From Setaria digitata (lineage: Eukaryota > Nematoda > Chromadorea > Rhabditida > Setariidae): a stretch of 64,000 nt of DNA. Position 1 is the stretch's first letter, and each line of letters starts with the position of its first letter. The position numbers and the translations under genes were made by a program. Below the pieces are notes generated by a model. That model worked only from the letters and a program-made list of their open reading frames with translations, searched no databases and was not told the DNA's origin. The stretch is from NCBI GenBank assembly GCA_003640385.1, contig RCAB01000022.1, forward strand, positions 62,001 to 126,000, in the 5' to 3' direction. Below are positions 49,144 to 62,797 of this stretch, one piece after another.

Positions 49144-52100
49144 TTTCTCTTAAATTTTATGCGTAATTCCATACTTTGGTGAGAGTGCATTAAACGTCTT
49201 TGGCATTCCGAATCTTAGTGAAGTGCAGTTACTTAATGTTGTTAAAGTAATATTTAAAAAAATGCAAAGATAATCATGAGTATTAGAAAATAGTTAATAC
49301 TGTAAAGTTTTGCTTAAAAAGTAGTTGAGAACACAAGTAGAACTTCTCAGGTATCAAATTTGGGTCGAAGAACATTGACGTGTTTTTCCTGACTTAATTT
49401 CCTTTTTATTTTTATTGTTCAGCATAAATTGCTCTGTGAGCTTGTTACTATTTCCTTTCTATTTTATTTTATATTTCATCAATTTTTCCTTGGAAATGTC
49501 AAAAGAGCTTTGTATATGTATTCATTTGGTCGTTGGTATCGGATATGTATTTCGTAAAGGAAAAGACTTTGACATTTTTTTTAATCCATATGTTCACAAA
49601 GGATATAACAGTTACTCTACGTTATTTTGCTGCTGAGAAAACCCGTCTTTCCATCTGAATTTGCGATTGATTTTCAAGCAGCAACAAACTAATTGCGGAA
49701 GGGATCCTCTTTTTTGTTGTTGAAATGCTTTTGCAACATGTGTTATTATCCCTAACTTGCAAATTAAAATCTTTCTTTAAATATTATAACGCATTTGATT
49801 ATTTCTCAGTCAAAAAAGTACGACTGCAAAGCTGGTTTGCTCACCTCCATTTCATTAGTTTCTATGTTTCGTTATGTTTCTGCTCACAGAGGCGTTTCGT
49901 TAAGATTGGAATTCGAGAGAAGCATAAAAGTGACTGAAAAAAGCCTAGTTAGAGGTTGACGAGATTTAAATCAGACGAATATTCAGTTTTTCTTTTTTTG
50001 AAATCTCGGGAAGTAGGATTGTATTATAATACAAAGTTCAAGTTATTAAATTGCACTGCCTTCCGCGAGGATGAAACTAACGATGTTCAAAATAGTTATA
50101 GACAGTGAAGAGAGTAAATTTGAATCCGCTGGCCAGTAAAAATTGGTTAGTTAGCGTCGTTCATACCTCTAGGACTTATTGTGTTTGGTTACTTGGATGA
50201 AAAAACTTTTCGTTACTAAGCGGAAAGAGAAGAAACGCCTCTGGATTATGATTAACTATTTTTTTTTTTTTTCTTGTTTTTGGTGCTAGTGGCACCATCG
50301 TTCATGGTGAAAATACGATAGCAGTTCAACCTGTTTCTAGGTAGAGCGAAATCTAGTAATTTATTTACTCGTGAATAATAGAATCTGTTCGCCGGACTAA
50401 TATTTAGTTTCTACGTTATGCCAATACATCTAACACCACGGTGATTTAAGCAGACAATCACCGCTTATGCAAAATCTAATTAAAAAAAAAACCACATTTA
50501 TTGACGCTTCAGAAGAAACGCTTAGATCACCAATGCAATAGGGAAAATAAAAAAATCAAGAGAGGGAAGCCTTGAAAAGTGTAATTTCTGGACCCATTCG
50601 TTTATTTTCTCACTTTTTGTACCGTGTTAAATTCGAATCCAACAATAATCCATAAATACCACAGACGACTACAAACTGTAATAAGATTCCAAATTGAACA
50701 GTTAAAAAATTATATACATTGGTGAAATAGGAGTCATTTTTTGTCAGTTCCACCTAAAAACAAACTTTTTTTTTTCTTGAAAGGTGTGTAAAAAAGCAGA
50801 ACACATGGGTATAAATAAAATTGCAAGAGATTACTTTTTTAATATTTCAGACCACAACACCAATTTATCATAAAGGCCCTACAAAATTTCTAAACTTCGG
50901 AAGGAAACAAATTCTGGTCTCCTGCATGAGTTGGATGGAAATACCTTTTTAATTTTACTGCTGACATACTGTTTCGTACTCGAAATATGCGTAACAGACC
51001 AAATTTCAGCTTAATTTTAATGTAAATTTCCGAAATGAGATGCAACAAACGTTTCCAGCAAAAAAATACAGTTTAACGCATACAAATATTGGTTTCATAA
51101 CAAACAAAGTTCAGCTATAAGGAGCAAAGAAAGTTGGAAGGCAATAATAAAGTACTCAATGGCTGCGCAAAAATCTTGATATCAAAACTGGTTATAGGTT
51201 TTCTGCTTTAGTCAGTTACCTTGCCACTTTTCTAAAAAATTCCAATAAGTAATTTATAAAAAAATGACAGTTTCCGACACACAAACAAAAGAATGAGCAC
51301 GACAACAGATCCATCTAACAAAGACGTTAAGTTAAATTAGCACCGAATTTTTGAAAATAAAGGAGAAAATTGAATGTCTCACAGCAAAAAAATTAAGTGA
51401 ATAGAGTTAAGCAGAGCCTTTTTTCCCCAGCAATACAGCTGAGGATATTGAAAATTAAAAACCGTTTCTACTTCAGTGGAAAGTGTCCACATTCACAATG
51501 AATCTTCCACAACAGAAAAACTGCAACCTTTCCATCTCATCATTTGCCTTTATTATCTACATTTCTAATTTACATTTTATAAAGCATTTCAGTACTAGCG
51601 ATTCTTAGCGGGGAAAATGCAAGACTGTAATATTTACATTACGTCTAATTTCCAAATTCCAGTGGAAGCAAGATCATAAACTGCTAGCACAATTAAATCT
51701 GATCATAACATTTGAAAAGCATAAGAAACATAACGATTAATTACACTGGAAACGGAAAAACAGCGCCTAAATTAACATAATTAAATCTTAAACTTCATCT
51801 AGCAAGGCTACCAATTAATGCTTCAATTTCGAAAGAGATCTTCATGACGACCGCCTAAAATTTGACAAGTTAAACACGGATCTACAAAGTATTTTAGTCA
51901 TCAAAAAGCCATGGTACAAATTCTAAAACATTTGGAAGAGGAAGGGGAAAACAAGATATGTTCACAAAGAGGACTACCTTATTGGGCGGAAAACGAAGAG
52001 AACCGTATCAATTCTGTTTCATCATTTCTTAGGTCAAAAATTTCCTTTTCAATCCTTTCTGCTAACAAAGGGAACTCCATATTCACTATGTAAATAAGCC

Positions 52101-52169
52101 CCGTCTCACACAATGAATTAACAGATCTTTGATAACCTATGGAAAGAGTTCCATCGAAAATGGGGGAAC
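49144..52169. other. convergent 3' spacer, no gene seen
   Basis: Three kilobases lie between the ends of AMP deaminase and the GCK-III kinase. Two modest open frames (49415-49636, 49725-49937) are hydrophobic and AT-driven. I see nothing else beyond T and A runs. Confidence 0.45.
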
Positions 52170-55100
52170 TTACGCGGTGAGACGATCAACAGCGGCTTGT
52201 AATTCAGAATCAGTTGCCTGAGGATACGCAACAGTGGTGAGCAATTCAACTAGAAATTCGTCGCATATACCTGGACAGTTCTTTTCCGCTTCTTTAAATG
52301 CCATAGCCACAGCGTCCAAATCAGCGCCCGAATGACGAGTGCGGGCCAATCGATCCAAAGCTGGGAGTAACGTGTATTCTAAGGCACCCTTAAAAAAGAC
52401 CAACAACGCTCTCTAATTTAAGCGAAACAACCATTTATTTAAACAGGCAAAAATAAAAATACAAATGCCTTTTACTTTTTAACAGGTTAGCAATTTTATT
52501 TTTCATGCATTTAATCTGCATATGTATACTACGAATATATGGTCTAATCATGGTATTCTCTAACTAAAAATTCCCGAACCATTAAAACGAACCTTTCTCC
52601 ACGGCTGTTCATACGCTGATTCATTTGGTTGAGCTGCAAAATGATTACTTTGATGAAACGATGTTCGATAGACACGAATGTTTTCTGATGTATTCCCACT
52701 AACATTCTGTGAGGATGTGCCATGACCGCGTTGATTAGCTCCTTCCATATTTGAAGAGTTGTCGGTAATTGCGAAAGAATGGCGAACAAGTGATGAGGTC
52801 TAAACTTTTCACATTACTCCAGGAAAAACATAACTTGAAGAAGAGAGTACTTTTTATTAACTGTTAGGCAAACTCCGCGAAGCGTAATATCAAGCGTCAC
52901 TCTTCACGATTTTAACGCAAAGAAAACTGTGATTAGTTCCTCATTCTTAAAAGTCGTCTCATAGATTTTCCTTTGGCTATAAATGTCAACTGGCTTCAAA
53001 TCTTTAAAAAGCAGAATTTTAAAAATAACTAGTTGATGATATAAAGAATGAACTTACTAATGTAGAATTATACAGAAGAAATGCTCCCGAATTTAAATGA
53101 AATATGTCCACTAAGTAAATTAAGCAACAAAAGGAATGATCATAATCTTTAGTCTCAATATAAAAAATAGGAAGCCGAATATGCTAAATCCACCTGAGGT
53201 ACAGTATGATACCCCTTATTATTACAAAGTGCACAAAAGTATTTGAGCCATACGCTCAGGTATGTTACTTCAAACATTAAAATTTAAAACATCAAAACTT
53301 ATGTGGATAATGGACAAGTAAAGGGAATAAAAATATCTGAGTGAAATTTATCAAGAAACAATATATCACTTAAAATCTTTTAGAAACATTTCATAACCAC
53401 AGAATAAAAGAATATTTATATGAAAACGCTGAAGTGAATCTCAAACTTCCTTTTAAGAAGAACTTTCTGGCCAACTTGGGAAACTAAAATAAAACTAACA
53501 GGAGAACTTGCTGGTGATGAAACAGCTATCGTTGTGGCATTTCCATTATGGGCCACTTTGACATCATTTGTGAAGGGACCCGAATTAGCATATATTGCCG
53601 ATGAGTGGTTAATGCAGGCAGAAGAACTTGTAGGACGCAAAGATGCTTGGCGAAGCTCATGGGCTATTTGAGCAACACTCTGCAAAGGTTACTGTATGAA
53701 TTATAAATTTAAATGTAAGCAAAATTAGGGTAGCGTAAAAAAATCCCCAAAACATCGTCTACCGGAAAAAAAAAATCAATTTCTTAAAAAGCAAAGTAAA
53801 AGAAATTAAAGTATGGTTAAAAGTTATAAATTTTTTTCCAAAAAGAAAGACGCGAACGAATTCTGATGGAACTTTTCTAAGTGGGAGCACAGCTACTTCA
53901 TTAACAAAAAATATATTTGGCAAAAACAAAGAAAATTTAAATATTAAAACTAGAACTCGCGTATTTCAAGATAAAAACGAAAAGTAATTCAACGTAAATA
54001 CTTACGGAATCATTGTTTCTGTTAATGATTGTCGAATTGGGGCTCATTTCTTGATTTCTTGACAGATGAGATGCTACGATTGATGGTCTCACAATGTCAC
54101 TTTTTATTCGTACAGTATTCTGATCGTCAGTAACATCATTCATACACTGAGGGGCTTTTATTGTATTAAATACCCAGTCGGTCCTGTAACAGTAGTAATG
54201 ATTGAAAAAAACGCTTGAAAATCTCAAGAACGTAAAATATAAAAAAGAAAAAATTGGCATTCGCGATGAAGCTTCCCAAAGCTACTAAACTTTTAACTCC
54301 TAAAAAAGAAACCTTGCCATGTTTATCAAGTAGAAAAATAAAAAGACTACTCTAAAACACATACCCGCCACTGCTATCAGCTTCTTCGTCTTGATCTGAA
54401 TCACTACTTGGTCCAAGCCTTGATTTATAGTCTGCACTACGTTCAATCAAATCCACCAGGATAGAATTTTTCTTTGCTCTTCTAATAAACGGATGCTTCA
54501 GTAACTCTTTTGCAGAAGGTCTCTGAATAAACACTTGGAAATTAGAAAATTTCAGCAAATAATTATTTGCTAACTGATATCCTCACTCACTAGTGATGGT
54601 AAGCAAATCTGCGCCCGGAAAATACGCCACAGCATATGTCACGATAAACGGACAACCCAGATCGCTCCTGCTGACCACCATTACCTTTTGTTAATACAGG
54701 ATTCACTAAGGCAATCCTTCTTCTACTGTATACTTCATGCACAACAGCAACCAACATTTTCTGGATCTTTATTCAAGCACAGTTCCACGAAATCCTTGAA
54801 CAGACGGGACCAGTGAGATCCATTCAGTTGAGGTGGTGGATTTTTGGGTATCAAAAACAATACACGCATTGGATGCAAGTCGGAATGTGGTGGCTCACCG
54901 TTCGCTAGTTCAATGGCTGTAATGCCTAAACTCCAAATGTCAGCCTGAAATTGAGAATATCCGTAGCAGAACCGTCATCTCGAATCCAGAATAATTCAAA
55001 CTGATACAAAGAGTTATTTTAGTAAGCAAGTAATATCTGTCAAAAAAAAGGGGAAAAAGAGAAAAAACTAACTAGAAAGCACAAATTTAGATAGGCAATT

Positions 55101-58100
55101 TTGCAAGCTCATTTCTTCTTATTTAATAAATGAATAGGAGAACCGCGAAATTCTCAATAAAGAAAAGTTAGTGTCCGTCCACTGCAAGACTTTTTTAAAG
55201 TGGATCTTCTAAGCCAAAAATACAGGGATGAAGCTTCTCCACAAAAGAAAGCAAAGCTGAATAAATAGAACGCTCCAAACTTAAAACCTTGAAATCATAG
55301 GAAGCTTGCCGAATTACTTCAGGTGCCATCCAGAATGGTGTTCCCACAAACGTGATTCGTTTTTTCACTGTTTCTGTTAGCTGACCAGCAACGCCAAAAT
55401 CCGCAACCTTCACATCTCCATGTTCGGATAATAAAACATTTGCAGCTAGAAAAAAGTAAAACAAGCTTTCTGACTGATATTTTTTAGATATTCCCAGAGA
55501 GACTATACAACAAGCTACAAAGTAGACCAAAAGTATCGCATAGTGTAGCACTTATTTCGGGAAGAAAATCAAAACATCGTTTTGCATTTCCCTTTCTATA
55601 TCATAGACTATTTCTTGTGTAAAAATAAAAAAGTAAATTACTTCAAGGGATAAACAAGAATGAGCCAATTATTTTAACAAAGGCAAAAGGGAAAGTCAGA
55701 ATTCCTATAAAAAGAATTTTTTTCCGCAGTGTTGGAGTAAATAATAAACATCATGCGATACAAAAATGGTATATTTTTAGGAATAAATAATCTTAGAATT
55801 AAGAGCATGCCAACACAGTAATTAATTGTTTCCTAAAAATTTCCTAATAAAAGCATAAAAAATTACAAATAAATGAGACATCTTAGAAATCCTAATAAGA
55901 GAAAATAGAGCGCAAAAAAGAATGGATGTGATAGACAAAAAGTAAAATAAGTGTAGCAATGGCAATACAGGCAAATGCTTTCCCACAGAGATCTACTCTA
56001 GCTAAATGGAGCTTTATTAAAAATACACTTTCAAAACAACCTCGCAGTAGTAATGAATGCAATATGTTTTTAGTATGATAAAATGTAATTATCGATTCAG
56101 CACTACTAACCGACATTCTATAGCAGAAAATTCCTATCGCCTGCTACTGAGAAAGCGAATTTCTCATTGAATGGATCCTTTTCGATAACTTTCCGTACCA
56201 ACCATAACGGAAGATTAAAAAGTTTCTCTCTTATTCTACTAATATCTGATGCAAAAACAAGCATTTTAATGCTTGCAATATTAAGAAAATTCGCAGAAAC
56301 ATGAAACGGAACAATTAAACTGATAACTGGAACTATCATGATTAGTTTATTTTACAGTTATTTTTGATATATCGCAGGTGTTTATAAATAGGTATCATTC
56401 ATTCCATTTTAGCAATATTTGGCATTCGTTTCATTTTATTTTAGCAGTATTTTGTTTGAAATATAGTGAAAATTTTATTAATTCATAACTCTAAAAATCT
56501 TTTATTTTCTTACCCTAATTCCCGTACTACTTTTCTCTTGTAGAAATTTAGAATAGTAGAACTTAAGAGGAAAAAGGATTTAACTATTTGTACAACAATA
56601 ACATATAGAATTACAATTCGTACGAAAAACAGTAGATAAAAGAAAGGACGAAAAAAAAAGGAAACATGGAATTAAAGGCATATATCCCTCACAGAGGTTT
56701 TTTGGAAAACTATGAAGGCATCAAAAGTTTGATATAAAAAGGCGTAGTCTCATTTGCAAGTCAAAAACAAACACATATTCTGCAAAACCTGAAGCACAGG
56801 CTAACGAAGAAAAAACGAACCCTTAATATCACGATGAATTTTGCGCTCGGAATGGAGATACTCTAGACCTTTCAATATTTCTCGCAGAATCACAGCGATA
56901 TGACTTTCTTCTAATTTACCACATTTCGTTAAATCCAATGCTGAGCCACCACCCAGGTATTCCATTATTATCCATAATTTCGATTCCTGCAATCATTTTT
57001 TTTTTTACCACAAACAGTGCAAATAAAATCGTTTTCCATAAAAACTGTTTTGCTTTACAAGTTTTGTAATAAAATCCAATTCATTATTTGATCAAAACTA
57101 CCGAATTTGATTAAATCCTATTCTAAGAATGTAGAATATCTAACGAGACTGGTGTCTGAACCAATATTAAAAAATTAAAACCTATCACATAATTTCATTC
57201 TTTCATTAAAATCACACACCAAGACTTTTCCAATTATTAACCACTAAGAGCTCGCCGATGCACAAACAACTGATAAGTAGAAAAATCCATATTTGTTATA
57301 ATTCCCTACTACTTTAGACTAACAACATTTAGTGAATGTTAATGAGAATAATATTCCAAAACCAAGAATCACTTTTTGCACAAAAGAAAGAATTCAATTG
57401 AAACTAACTTTCAAATACGATCCGTAGTATTTCGTGACATAAGGTGAGTCACACTGACTGAGTACCATAATTTCTTGCTGTATGTCCTCAATTTCATCCT
57501 CAGCCTTTTCTAAGTCAATTATTTTTATTGCAACTACCTATAAGAATAACTTTGAAAATTTTTGTAAATCCTGGAATAAAAACTGCTAAAGTAGAGCGCT
57601 TAACTTTGCAACTTATTTTAGTCATCAAACACTAATTCTACTTATATAAAGTAATCTATGATGGTAAAAACAAATCAATTTATTTTATGCGCAAACCTGC
57701 CCAGTACGATTATCAATTCCCTTGAAAACTTCACCAAATGAACCGCGCCCAATTTTTTCTTGACGCGTAAATAAATGTTCTGGATCAAGTTTCTGAAATA
57801 CACCAATTCATTCAATTGTCAGTGCAAGATTTAGAAACCTAAAGTCTCCAGCACAATCTTTTTTCCCTTAAAACAACTGTTTTATACAACAATTATTAAA
57901 ATATGAGCAAGCGCTCTTTGTCAACAGCTGACTACTTCGTGTTCCCTTAAAAATTTGTGCTTATTCACAAAATTAAAAATTTCGCAAATACTGGAGCTTC
58001 CAATTCCTAAGCAACCATGTAAGTTACATCTACATTGGTGCTTAATTCCAAAATGACCGGCTTCATCAAATCTTATTTCTCTTTTTCAAAAACTCATAAC

Positions 58101-61100
58101 AGTTAAAATCGAAAATTTCGAAAGATTATAACCAGTATTTTCACATGAAACGGTAAGCTTAATTTCTTTGACTTCATGTTATAATCACTACTACAGTATG
58201 ATAGTTACACAATTATAAAAGAGCTGTTAATATCCTCAAGCATCAAATTATATAGTTGATAATGATAAGTAGAAATATGAGTCTTTAAAAAGATAGGTAG
58301 AAAGTGAGGAACTAGGGAGATAATTTACTTTGATTCAAAGTAGACCTGCATAGACTGTAAATACAACATTCATACACACATATCTGAGAAAAATGATATT
58401 CAAGTAATCACTTTCCTCAAATCACTTGATGACTTACAAAAATGTGACCAAATATCAAACAAAAATCTTCCCGTAAAAGAATAGAATAAGCGATATTTTA
58501 GATTAGAATATTAAAATATCTTTTAAATTCACTAAAGAATTCAGAACTCACCCAAGCGAATCTGAACATTTTGGAGAGAAGATGAAGTACGAAAACGTAA
58601 TTCGTAGACAGCACTACTGAATACAAGACCAACTCAAAACATAAAATACATACACTGACTTGTAAATTTGGTAAACACATATATATATATAAGTGTTTAC
58701 CAAAAAATGACAGCAGAAAGGCATATCCTTTTTCTAGAATATAGAATTAGAATTAGGTCTAGATGTATATCTCTTTGTTGCTTATTAGCAAAGCATCTAA
58801 GTCAATATGACCTTTAGTGACGTATAATTAAATGATAAGGGATAGTTATTTCTATGGACACTTCATCCTCAAAATCGAACATTACAGCTCGCTGAATTCG
58901 GTACTGCTGATCTCATTTCAACCGCTATAAGTCAACACATTTTCACAGAATACAACACCCTCATTTATTCACCACAGATCTGTATTCAAATGAAACTCGA
59001 AGCTACTTCTTGTTTGAGAGATTAGCAATTCTGCCGTATGAAATAATATGCTTCGGTTAATCACGTTTTTAAAGGAAAGTTACATGAAAAACCATAACAC
59101 TAGAAAAACCCTGATTTTAGTACTTAAGCATCTTCAAATCGAATTACGAACATGACAAGATCTCTGCTCTTTACAAGTAAGAAGTTGAATATCTACTGAT
59201 TGTATTCAACCATATACTAACAATAATAAAAAAAAAAAAAAAACGCAATAAATGCACTCACATGAAATATAACTGAAAGCTCATTCTTTATGAAATTTTA
59301 ACAGCATATTTGACCAACTTTGCTATCCGGAAAATATTACCGTAATGTTAAGTCAAAAGAATAAGAGCTAGAGATAGAGACAAACTAGACATCATAAAAA
59401 ACTAGCACTAAAAAATTCCGAAAAGCAAAATAACATACTGCAGTATCAAAAATACGCAGTACTTACTTCTCAATATGCACTCTTCTCTATTTTAACATCA
59501 TTATCAAGAATATTGAAATGGTATCACTTACCCTAAGAATGTCTGGTCTCATAACAGCAAGTAGCCAAAGCAGTTCATCCAAACCGATTTCTTCGACTGC
59601 TGATATACATATAATTTTCGATTTCATGACTATTAAATATACGATAGCAATAAATTGAAGGCGCCCATACAATGGAGTTAAGCGATCAGACGGATTACAT
59701 TTTTTGATTCAGATAAAATGAAAATATAAAAGGCTACAAAGTTCAGATTCTGCAGAGAAAGGAACTCTCGCGTAAACTTAGAATTGTAAATATTTAGACT
59801 TTTCTCATACTTCCTCAAAAATTATTCCCCAGTGTTAACTCAACCGTATGTAAATTATTCACCTGCTACTACTTTATTTTTGGGAGGAAATTTTAGGATA
59901 GAAATATGCTCTCATTTTTAGTGATCCTATCTTTGGCAATACGATATATTTCAAACTTATCGGCGAGTGATAAGAAAGGAATAAATTAACAAGTAATTCA
60001 TGTACACTAGCGTGCTTTTGCCTTTCCTTTCTTTTTTTTAATCATTCTTTTTCTCCTTCCTTTTCAACCAAAAAAATTTTCAAAAATTGACGGAATGAGC
60101 GTCGTGCATTTTAAATCTGCAGCAAAATGATACAGAACTATTCAGCTTTCCTCTTAATCCAAAATTAAATTCAAGACAACTATCTAAAGATAATAAAAAT
60201 CATAATGAAGCTTCTCTTTTAATTATGAGTAAACATAGCTAAGGAAAACATTTATTCAACATAGAATCTTTCAGACTAAAAGTTAAATCGGAAAGAATGT
60301 GTAAAGAAATTTTCCATTTTTTTTTTTCCATTAAACATCCGATTACAGCTGAATATGAGTATGTTATCAAGTTTCTTTTTACATCAGCTTGTAGTTTAAG
60401 TTGTAAACTAAACCACAGTTTTTCTATCGCAACCAAAAAGCAAGGAATTTGAACAAGCAAATAATAAGTTGTTTCAAAAGTATTTCTCTATTATTGAAAA
60501 TGTAAAGTTAATGAGAAACAGCTAAATTATGTAGTAAAAGAATTGTTGTTAATAAACTGATATACCTTGTAATGACTAATATGTTTTAATGGTATTAATT
60601 TAGTAACTTTAATCTTTACAATGAATTACAGTGAAAATGATACTCCTTTTATATCAAATTTTAATCTGGAATACACTTTGGCACAGTAAATGATTCCCTC
60701 TATCTATTTTCAACTTCCAAATAAACAACAAATGAGAATTTTTAACTATCCAGCAAAATTGTGACCAAACTTTGATCAGCTTTTCCTTCATATATTTATA
60801 AAATTTGATATTTCATAAATATCTGGAACGGGACGGTCAGAACCGTGTATCTACAACCACTTTCTGAAATATTTTTCGTGCCATTCAACAGGCTGGCTCC
60901 AAAGCTCTTGACATTCATTCGATTGGTTGTGTTGTTCAGCTTCCCAATAACCAAAAAACTACATCAAAAATGATGCCACTTAAGGTACAATTTTCTTTCT
61001 CTTCTTCAACGTCTTTTTTTTTTTAACTGTTGCAAAAAATATTTGATGTACAAACTGAGAAAAATTGCACATATCAAAAATTAAAAACAAAGCCTGATAC

Positions 61101-62797
61101 GGTAAATATGCCATAAGATTACCGTCAGAGACAGATGAACGAACAAATAAAAAAATGAGAAGGAAAACAATGTTTGGTTAAATGAACAAACACATTTCAG
61201 CAAAGTGTTTTTTTGGAGGACACCTCGTGACCCTGTAGATAATCGTCTTTGATTTTCCTCAGCCTAAAAAAAAAAAAAAAAAAAACAAACAAAAAAACGT
61301 AATAAACCTTACATCCCTTGATCATAACCTAATGAAGTGTTTTTTTTTTTCCTCACTTAACCAACCGTTTTCTTCCTTCTAGTTGCTTATATTCAAATCA
61401 CTGACCCCTCTCTTTACAACACCTCTAAAAAGGGTAATTCTGGATGACTACCAATACTCCCTCCCACTTTGCATTGAAAATGAAAAGACAAATTTCATAT
61501 GATTCATATGAAAACTTCCTAAATGTGCAGTATGAAGCGCTTCTTGTAAAAACACTTCTGCATATAAACACATGGATCCACAAGAGGATATGGCATATAT
61601 TTTATATAATTTAGAAATATTAATCCCTTGTAAGATGAAAAACAGCTAGCAACACTTCACAAAAATCAAGAGCTTAAATTTCTGGAAGCTGTTCAGGCCC
61701 TAAAGTTTCTGTAAAATAGCCTGTCACTTACCTATGGCTCCACCAAGAAATTATGAATTTCTACCAGTTCATTCAAGTATTTTATACAATTGGTTTTCAT
61801 TTGTATTTAACTGCTCACTGTAACTTTTGCTAACAAAGCTTGGAATACCATTTAAAAAAGCACATGGTGTCCCAACAAAAAAGGTGATTAGCAACTTTAA
61901 GTAATATACATATATTTTTTAAATCGGCTGCCCAACTTCACCTTTCTCGACTGCATCATACCTAGCCAATTTGTATGTTAATAACTTGGAAGCAAGAATT
62001 TTTTTAAGGAGCTTTGGCTGCAGATTTTTGGGACTTGAAATTTCCAACAGCTGGTAGACTTTTTGCCCAATTTTTACTCCTAGATATATCGAGTTAATTG
62101 AGCTTCCGACTTAACTGAGGTCGTATGAATTACAAATGTGATAGGCCGACCTTATGCCATTAGACTACATTCCTTCCAAACAATGATTCATCCCCAACCT
62201 TCGTGCATCACATCGTCATTCTTTTGTGCAAATAGAGGGAAAGAATGCAGATGATGTACAAGGGAAAGCTGAGTATGAAAATCAGACATTCACAGGAAAT
62301 GAATAGTAATACAGGTATACAGAAGCTTTAAGGTCTTTTGCCGATACTTAAGCAGTAAACCAAAAAAAAACTCGTCAGCTTTCCCAGGATGTATGCATTT
62401 CAAGGAATGCAGCAGACACCTCGATTTATGTCATATACCTTCAAGACTTATACCTTTACATGCAAACATTCATTAGAGCGATAGATCTACAAGGGAACAA
62501 TGAACTAGTGAAAAAACGCGAATAGTCATTTCACAGTCTTTTTAAAGCACAGTGATAAAACAGCGTTTTCCACAGAAAGAACAGATTTCCCTAAAATTTC
62601 CCAGACATCAATTGGGTAGCTTATTCTTCTCACCAAAGTTTTCCCTTCTGCCGAGAAATTTCTAATAATTTTAACTAATGTACTTCAATGAATTAAGGTC
62701 GCATAATGCCTAGTAGCAAGAAATTTAAAGTGCAAAAAAAAAAAGAAAAAAAAAAACTTACTGACTGTCCTGGAAATGTTGCCATCGCTTTCAACAT
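52170..62797 (-). CDS. gck-1: germinal centre kinase III (MST3/MST4/YSK1 type)
   Basis: Minus-strand exons 57697-57792, 57409-57537, 56821-56986, 55288-55445, 54756-54944, 54365-54522, 54006-54183, 53500-53679, 52593-52799 and 52170-52388 join in phase. Two candidate first exons have phase-0 donors: 62762-62797 ([12 protein letters not shown]) and 59532-59552 (MRPDILR; an earlier in-frame ATG is at 59625-59627). The product is about 566-571 residues. [20 protein letters not shown] opens the kinase domain. The rest has [49 protein letters not shown], activation loop [11 protein letters not shown] and LLKHPFI. This is the GCK-III pattern, not MST1/2, and there is no SARAH domain. The C-terminal part from about 52388 down ([32 protein letters not shown]) matches the GCK-III tail that binds CCM3/PDCD10. 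The family works in STRIPAK-linked signalling, cell polarity and germline or excretory canal integrity in C. elegans. Confidence 0.93.

Noticed and set aside
49415..49937. Two open frames after AMP deaminase
   Set aside because: Low-complexity hydrophobic sequence in a convergent spacer; an acceptor-like site near 49890 has no matching donor.
52170..57792. MST1/2 (Hippo, cst-1) identity for the kinase
   Set aside because: The N-terminal DPEHLF segment and the tail match GCK-III (MST3/MST4/YSK1), and no SARAH domain is visible.
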